The notes under the pieces: generated by a model
What the model saw: only the letters and a program-made list of their open reading frames with translations
Told to the model about the DNA's origin: nothing
Databases searched by the model: none
Made by a program: the position numbers and the translations under genes
Assembly: GCA_036897485.1 (NCBI GenBank)
Contig: JAYMTF010001706.1
Location: forward strand, 1 to 21,761
Origin: Pelargonium nanum
Taxonomy: Eukaryota; Streptophyta; Magnoliopsida; Geraniales; Geraniaceae
Length of the DNA: 21,761 bases
Direction: 5' to 3'
Shown here: in pieces, positions 16,710 through 21,761 of the stretch
Layout: every line of letters starts with the position of its first letter
Position numbering within the stretch: the first letter of the stretch is position 1

Positions 16710-19700
16710 ATGCCAATTTTAGAGATGTGGTCATGGTGGTTTCTGGTCACGATTTTCACTCTCTTCTGCTTCCTCCGGCACGCCAAGAACGCGAAAAACC
16801 CGAATCCTCCTCTCCCACCGGGTCCTCGTGGCGTGCCGGTTCTCGGGTACCTTCCCTTTCTAGGCACCCACATGCACCGGACATTCAAAGAACTGTCCTT
16901 AACCTATGGCCCTATCTACAAGCTCTGGCTTGGCAACAAACTATGCGTTGTGATAAGCTCACCTTTGCTACTAAAACAAGTTCTTCGGGATCTTGACGCG
17001 GTTTTTGCCAATCGGGATCCTCCCATTGCCGGATCAATCATCACGTACGGGAGCTCGGATGTCGTGTTCTCATCCTATGGCCCAGATTGGCGCAAGCTGC
17101 GCAAGATTTTTGCAAGCCAGATGCTGAGTAGCTCGAGTCTCGAATCGTGCTACGAGCTGAGGAGAAAAGAGGTGGAGAAGGCAGTGAGGAGTGTGAGGGG
17201 GAGAGGTGGAGAAGAAGTGGATGTTGGGGAATTGGCTTTTGTTACTGTAATGAATGCTGTTGCTAGTATGGTGGTGGGAGGGAATGGAGGAGAGAGCATA
17301 GATGGATCCGGTAAGAATGTAGTGAATAAAGTTGACAAGTCGGGTTTCGGAATCAAATTAAAAAAGCCTAATCCAGAACTGGACCTGCTTGAGGTGTGAA
17401 TTGCGGATTTTACACGTGGGTTTGCTCAAGCAGACAAACCCGAACGAACCCACAACTCTTGAAAGTCAACTTGAAACCTAGATTGTCACCTATAATAAGG
17501 ACAAACTTGTCCCGACCTAATAATAGATCAAGCCTCTTTTTTGCAACCCAAACTGGCAAAAATGTGAGTCACATTCAGATGTCCGCGAGGTCGAGTCCAA
17601 TTTTAGAACTCTAGTATATTGAGGGTAATTTCCCCCACAAATTTTTTTTAATCCATAATATTTCATACTCGAAATTTTCGTATTTGTCCATTTATTAGAT
17701 GAAAATTTGATATTTTTTCTGCAATAATTTGATAAAAGAAAAACACTATTCTTGTGATCTGATAGAACAAAAATTCCAGATCCGTCCCCAAGTGCGAGCA
17801 AAATTACAAGTGAGTTCCGGGAGGCGGTTCGGGAAGTGATGGTGTTGATGGCGAAGCCAAATGTTTCAGATTTGTTGCCATTTCTTGCAAGATTTGATGT
17901 GCAAGGAGTTGGGAGGAGAGTGAGGAAGGCTATGAAAAGTTGTGAAGACCTACTAGATTCTATCATACAACAAAGAGAGGGTTCAACTGAAAAGGAGCAA
18001 AATTTGGGAGGACATAATGGGAAGTTCGATACAAAAAAGAAGGATTTTTTGCAGTTTCTATTGGAGCTTAGAGATCATGGAGATGAGTCAACCTCAATTA
18101 CCACTCTCCAACTCAAGGGCTTGCTTCAGGTACACTATTGCTTTTTACCCCAAACCAGTTAATTCGATCCACATCTTTGCGGGTTTGAATTGATCGATTT
18201 TTTGGTCAAGTTGGACAAACTTGCATCTTGCACCCCTTTCAAATCGGATTTTGACAATCTAGAACAAAATAAAAATTGATTTGAAACCTGAATTGTCAGT
18301 TCTATTGCTATTTGTTATGTCAATTTTATGGTTACACTTCACCTTTTGAGTCAAGAGAATTCACCCAAAAGTTGACCCGCCATGTTGTAGACTGAGTCAC
18401 ATACAACAGACTTGATCAATTGCCGAGTTTGATATGATCACACAATCCGTATTAACCCACTTTTTTTTTTTTGTAACTCCGCAACTTACATGGACCCATA
18501 CCTCTTTCGACTCAAGTTTGAGCTACACCTTTTCAACCCAAACTCAAATCACCAGTAGAGGTGTTCATATTCCATTCGGACCAAATACCTAGTAAATAAG
18601 AAAGAGCATAACGAGTCAACCTGCCACTTGTTAATCAAAACCTGCACCTCTTTCAGGTCGGAATCATGTCAAGTCTATTCAGTCCGACCTGACTTGAAAC
18701 TCAAATTGTCAGCTCTTTATGATAAATGACACTAACTGAGCGTTTGTTACAGGACATAATAATTGGCGCGACCGACACGATAACGGCCGCCGTGGAATGG
18801 GCCATGGCGGAGCTGTTGAAGCACCCTGAGATGATGGCAAGAGTTCAAGAGGAGCTAACACAAGTTGTGGGTCTAAACAATACAGTCCAAGAACACCATT
18901 TTCCAAAACTACCTTATTTGCAGGCTGTGATCAAAGAAACTCTCCGTTTGCACCCATCACTTCCTCTCATGGTTCCTCATCGTCCCAGCCAATCCGCCAT
19001 TGTTGGAGGCTACACCATACCTGAAGGTGCTCAAGTGTTCTTGAACATTTGGGCCATCCATACAGATCCTCAGGTATTTTATTTTGGGATGCATATTAGA
19101 AAAAATGTTCCATTTAGCATTAGCCCCATCCCCTATCATTTTGTTTCTATTTGGTCTTCAAACTATCTATATTGTTTCAATTTGGTCTCCCAATTGTACT
19201 GTTTTGTTTCAAATTGGTCAAATAAAGAACGGTGTCGTCAAATTAGACTGACGAGACAATTTTTTCAAAAAATTATAGTAATTTTTTTTTTGTTAACGTG
19301 ATACTTAAGTTAGCCTAATTTAAGTATGAGATCAATCTGAAAAATAAAATGTACGATTGAGAAACAAAATGGACGAAATTAACGTGGTGACCATGTCCCT
19401 CAATTATAATATTTCCAAATTGATAACATAAATAAATTATGCTAGCTAACTTAAGCACCACGTGGTCTGCATCAACAACAAAATTCACAAAAATTGCCAC
19501 CTCAGTCTAATTTGGCGGCACTAGTACAAATTAAACCAATTCGAAACAAAATAGCCTATTTAGAATCAAATTTGAACAAAAATTAAATTGAGTACCAATT
19601 TAGAACAAAATGAATAAAACTACTTTTTGTTGGGTCAAATCAAATTAGTAGGTCCCCAGGGCAAGCCTTGGATTTGCACATTTATATGTAGCTTATTTTT

Positions 19701-20051
19701 TTTTTATCTTTACCAACATTTCAGTTTTGAATTCGACAGATTTGGAACAACCCTTTGGAGTTTCGACCAGAAAGGTTCTTGAACAATGTTGATTCCGGGA
19801 AAGTTGATTACTACGGCAACAATTTTCAGTATCTTCCATTCGGATCGGGAAGAAGAATTTGTGCAGGCATGCCATTGGCTGAGAGGATGTTACTCTACAT
19901 ATTGGCTTCATTTTTGCACTCATTTGAGTGGAATTTGCCTGATGGGGTCGATCTTGATCTTTCTGATAATTTTGGGATAGTTATGAAGAAAATGGATCCA
20001 TTAGTTGCTATTCCAACTCCAAGATTGTTGGATTTGGATCTTTCCATGTAA
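16710..20051 (+). CDS. CYP706: Cytochrome P450, CYP706 family (second of the tandem array)
   Basis: The exons are 16710-17310, 17780-18129, 18753-19073 and 19740-20051, 527 aa; all junctions keep the frame. Starting at the in-frame ATG 16725 would give 522 aa. A hydrophobic anchor (about 7-22) precedes PPGPRG at 36. The I-helix reads IIGATDTI (Asp325-Thr326): the second Gly of the motif is Ala and the residue after Thr is Ile. ExxR is 379-382, PERF 434-437, and the haem loop FGSGRRICAG has axial Cys465. The ending LVAIPTPRL is typical of CYP706. YKLWLGNKLCVVISSP and FANRDPP tie it to the third gene more than to the first. As an ER monooxygenase its substrate is unknown. Retaining intron 1 would add 29 codons and stop at 17397. 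The intron at 18130 is the conserved A-type position; the introns at 17311 and 19074 are extra. Confidence 0.86.
17311..17779 (+). other. CYP706 gene 2, intron 1 (extra, 469 bp)
   Basis: This is a phase 1 intron in the variable segment before SEFREAV, with donor GATCCG|GTAAGA and acceptor TTCCAG|ATCCG. The six bases GATCCG occur at both borders (17305-17310 and 17779-17784). The interior has phrases of the dispersed 230-bp-type repeat (about 17370-17600). Genes 1 and 3 read straight through this region. Confidence 0.8.
18130..18752 (+). other. CYP706 gene 2, intron 2 (conserved position, repeat-filled)
   Basis: This is a phase 0 intron between KGLLQ and DIIIGATDT, matching intron 1 of gene 1. 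It contains at least one and perhaps two diverged copies of the intergenic 230-bp repeat: GATCCAC, TCAAGTTGGACAAA, TTGCACCCCTTT and GAATTGTCAG phrases occur in the same order as at 7540-7725. Confidence 0.82.
19074..19739 (+). other. CYP706 gene 2, intron 3 (extra)
   Basis: This is a phase 0 intron between HTDPQ and IWNNPLEF, with donor CCTCAG|GTATTT and acceptor CGACAG|ATTTGG. Gene 1 is continuous here (QRDPSIWENPLEF). Most of the intron is a terminal-inverted-repeat element (19138-19611). Confidence 0.85.
19138..19611. mobile_element. TIR element of about 474 bp, possibly a Mutator-type MITE
   Basis: The left end ATTTTGTTTCTATTTGGTCT and the reverse complement of the right end (ATTTTGTTCTAAATTGGTAC) are similar. 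The similarity continues inward for roughly 80 bp, including a shared ATTGGT block after TTTTGTTTC. Long inverted ends and no coding capacity suggest a MULE-derived non-autonomous element. I could not define a target duplication, so the class is tentative. Confidence 0.55.
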
Positions 20052-20139
20052 TGTTTGCTATTTCCATGATTAGTTTATGTTTGTTTGATATATTCCTCGT
20101 ACCTTTCATGTCTTGAGGGCGTGTCATTGTTTAGTGTAC

Positions 20140-20285
20140 AAGAAAAACTCAGACTTGTACATATAACTCACACATAAACTATAAGTAACTTTATACCACA
20201 CGCTCATCAGGGGTCTCAAACCCGAGTCCTTAAGCTTGGACCCAAGTTGTGTTACCGCTTGGTCAAGTGGGCGGTGGTAATTACT
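20140..20285 (-). mobile_element. tRNA-derived SINE fragment
   Basis: On the minus strand a box-A-like TGACCAAGCGG (plus-strand 20255-20265) is followed by a box-B-like GGTTTGAGACC (20212-20222) and then GCGTGTGGTATAAAG. This order is typical of plant tRNA-derived SINEs. There is no acceptor stem, so it is not a tRNA gene. The ends are approximate. Confidence 0.6.
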
Positions 20286-20445
20286 GTTTGGTTGACTAAT
20301 TGACAAACAAAATGTGAAATCTCATCATTAGGGTGTGGCATAAAAGAGCCTGGACCAAAAATATGGAACCAACTGCAACAGACCCATTCATTTATTGCAA
20401 TCAATATACTCTACTATGGTTAGCTTTACTCACTCTCTCTCCTTC

Positions 20446-20603
20446 AAGTTTTGCTACTTATGAATCAAAAAAAAAAAAGTTTTGCTACTTTTGTTACCAA
20501 ACAACACATACTTCTATAAGTCCTTACTAGAGAGGTGAGAAACACAGGCCTTTACAGGCATGTTGTCTCGTTGTTTATAAAAAAAACACATACTTCTATA
20601 AGT
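20446..20603 (+). mobile_element. Two short A-tailed insertions flanked by direct repeats
   Basis: First, AAGTTTTGCTACTT (14 bp) is at 20446-20459 and again at 20477-20490, enclosing 17 bases that end in an A run. Second, a 19-bp identical string containing CACATACTTCTATAAGT is at 20503-20521 and 20585-20603, enclosing 63 bases that end in A6. Direct repeats of this length with an A-tailed insert are the marks of target-primed reverse transcription. The inserts are too short to identify. Confidence 0.6.
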
Positions 20604-21001
20604 GCTATAAAAGTAAGTAGAAGGTTAGCAAACAACCATTTAAGCGAAGCCATGTAGTCCACATGAAAACTTTTTACCAAGTCTGTCAAGCGGTTGAATC
20701 GCTTTGAATTTTTTTTGAGATCGAGTTCAGGTCTCTTTCGTGGCGTGCGTGGATATATATAATTACCTATGAAAAAAAATAAAAAAATCCGTACATTCTT
20801 ATCAATGAACCACATAAAAGGTAGGTCCAACACTACTTATCACATACCTTTCCTACTGGTTTGATTATCTATTTCATTTTCCAACTCAAATTCCACAGCC
20901 ACAATTAATCTACAGATATTTTTTGCTCTCTTTCTTATTTATCATATGATAGCTCTTAAAATATCGAACCACTTCACTATCTTCTTTCTTCAACCTCTAC
21001 A

Positions 21002-21761
21002 ATGTTCAGCAACTCATTGTTCTTGTGGCTCTGGTCATGGTGGCCACAACCCACCACCGGAAAAGACCAAACTACCCTCGCTCTTTTCACTTCTATTCTA
21101 GCCATCTCACTCATTTTCTTGATCTTCAAGAAATCAAGAAGCACAGACCCTCCATTGCCTCCGGGTCCCCGTGGCCTGCCATTGCTCGGATACCTCCCAT
21201 TTCTCGGGACCGACCTCCACCGAAGCTTCACCGACCTGGCCAAATCCTACGGCCCAATCTACAAGCTCTGGCTCGGCAACAAGCTCTGCGTCGTCATCAG
21301 CTCGCCGGAGCTCATGAAACAGGTGGTTCGCGACCAAGACGCGGTGTTCGCCAACCGCGACCCGCCCATTTCCGCGGTAATTGTGACGTACGGTTTACAT
21401 GACATAGCATTTTCCAACAATGGGCCGTATTGGCGCAAGATGCGGAAAATATTTGTCCGGGAAATGCTGAGCAACGCGAATCTTGATGCGTGTTATGGTT
21501 TGAGGAGGCGAGAGGTGCACAATGCGCTGCGAAAGGTCCGCGAAAAAGCCGGTTCTCGGGTCGATGTTGGGGAGCTAATGTTTGTGACTGTTGTGAATGC
21601 TGTCATTAGTATGCTTGGTGCTGGAAGTGATGAGAAAGAGAACAAAAACATAGTTGATGTTGCTGAGATGCGGGAAGTGGTTGGAGAGCTTATGGTGATT
21701 TTAGGGAAGCCGAATATTTCGGATTTTTATCCGGCTCTTGCGAGGTTTGATTTGCAAGGAA
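21002..21761 (+). CDS. CYP706: Cytochrome P450, CYP706 family (third of the array, 3' part outside the window)
   Basis: The frame is open from ATG 21002 to the window edge (253 codons and one base). The N-terminus is Trp-rich, with a membrane anchor at about 25-42 and the PPGPRG hinge at 53. YKLWLGNKLCVVISSPELMKQ, FANRDPP, WRKMRKIFVREMLSNANLDACYGLRRREV and SDFYPALARFDLQG follow, all characteristic of CYP706. It is closest to gene 2, but has no intron where gene 2 has its first one. The I-helix, ExxR and haem-Cys regions lie beyond the window, so integrity of the 3' half cannot be judged. The spacer to gene 2 is 950 bp, all in the same orientation. Confidence 0.88.
   Translation, partial: MFSNSLFLWLWSWWPQPTTGKDQTTLALFTSILAISLIFLIFKKSRSTDPPLPPGPRGLPLLGYLPFLGTDLHRSFTDLAKSYGPIYKLWLGNKLCVVISSPELMKQVVRDQDAVFANRDPPISAVIVTYGLHDIAFSNNGPYWRKMRKIFVREMLSNANLDACYGLRRREVHNALRKVREKAGSRVDVGELMFVTVVNAVISMLGAGSDEKENKNIVDVAEMREVVGELMVILGKPNISDFYPALARFDLQG

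Larger units (their letters stand above)
20052..21001. other. Intergenic spacer between CYP706 genes 2 and 3
   Basis: This is a 950-bp spacer with no credible gene. It holds a SINE-like tRNA-derived segment (about 20140-20285) and two short insertion-like segments with direct repeats (20446-20603). The part next to gene 3 (20850-21001) is AT-rich and should contain its promoter, but no distinctive TATA box was fixed. Confidence 0.6.

Noticed and set aside
17311..17399. Gene 2 as a pseudogene with a stop at 17397
   Set aside because: The stop lies in an intron with good GT-AG borders, and splicing restores the family sequence in frame.
20200..20275. A possible tRNA gene (box A and box B on the minus strand)
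   Set aside because: There is no acceptor stem or anticodon arm; the order of the boxes with the GTGTGGT tail fits a SINE.
12729..21761. A terpene or specialised-metabolite biosynthetic cluster
   Set aside because: Only P450s of a single family are present; no terpene synthase, acyltransferase or glycosyltransferase gene is seen in the window.

Overview
This is nuclear DNA from a flowering plant, most likely a eudicot. It has canonical GT-AG introns, AT-rich spacers and introns beside GC-rich exon starts, plant-specific families (R2R3-MYB of the MYB85 type, CYP706 P450s, a plant BED/DUF659 hAT-like gene) and plant repeats (Stowaway MITEs, TRIM-like LTR remnants, tRNA-derived SINEs). The species cannot be named from the sequence. 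All six genes are on the + strand.

Layout. (1) 1-1272: upstream region of a MYB gene. (2) 1273-2540: two-exon R2R3-MYB of the MYB42/MYB85 clade (258 aa), a regulator of secondary-wall and lignin genes. (3) About 2790-3300: degenerate TRIM-type retroelement remnants. (4) About 3309-6780: gene for a twin-Cx9C CHCH protein, the likely plant MIC19 of the mitochondrial MICOS complex. It has a cluster of site II promoter motifs, a GC-rich 5'UTR exon, a 2.5-kb 5'UTR intron with a triplicated repeat and two Stowaway-like MITEs, and one coding exon (175 aa). (5) 6950-7730: array of a roughly 230-bp repeat. (6) About 7840-11905: BED zinc finger/DUF659/hAT-dimerisation gene (680 aa), probably a domesticated transposase. 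It has a 5'UTR intron, and its second intron holds three head-to-tail Au-like SINEs. (7) 12729 to the right edge: a tandem array of three CYP706 P450 genes. The first two are complete (519 and 527 aa in my models) and the third is cut by the window edge.

How the genes relate. MIC19 and the hAT-like gene look like unrelated housekeeping or domesticated genes. The MYB85-like gene and the CYP706 cluster are neighbours in Arabidopsis too (recalled from memory: AT4G22680 is MYB85; AT4G22690 and AT4G22710 are CYP706A), so this is probably an old syntenic block with two genes now lying between. The least ordinary features are the CYP706 paralogs, which carry extra introns at different positions, at least two of which contain transposable-element-like sequence, and the dense layering of small non-autonomous repeats in introns and spacers. 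I saw no convincing new multi-gene system. The gene models come from reading frames and splice motifs only.
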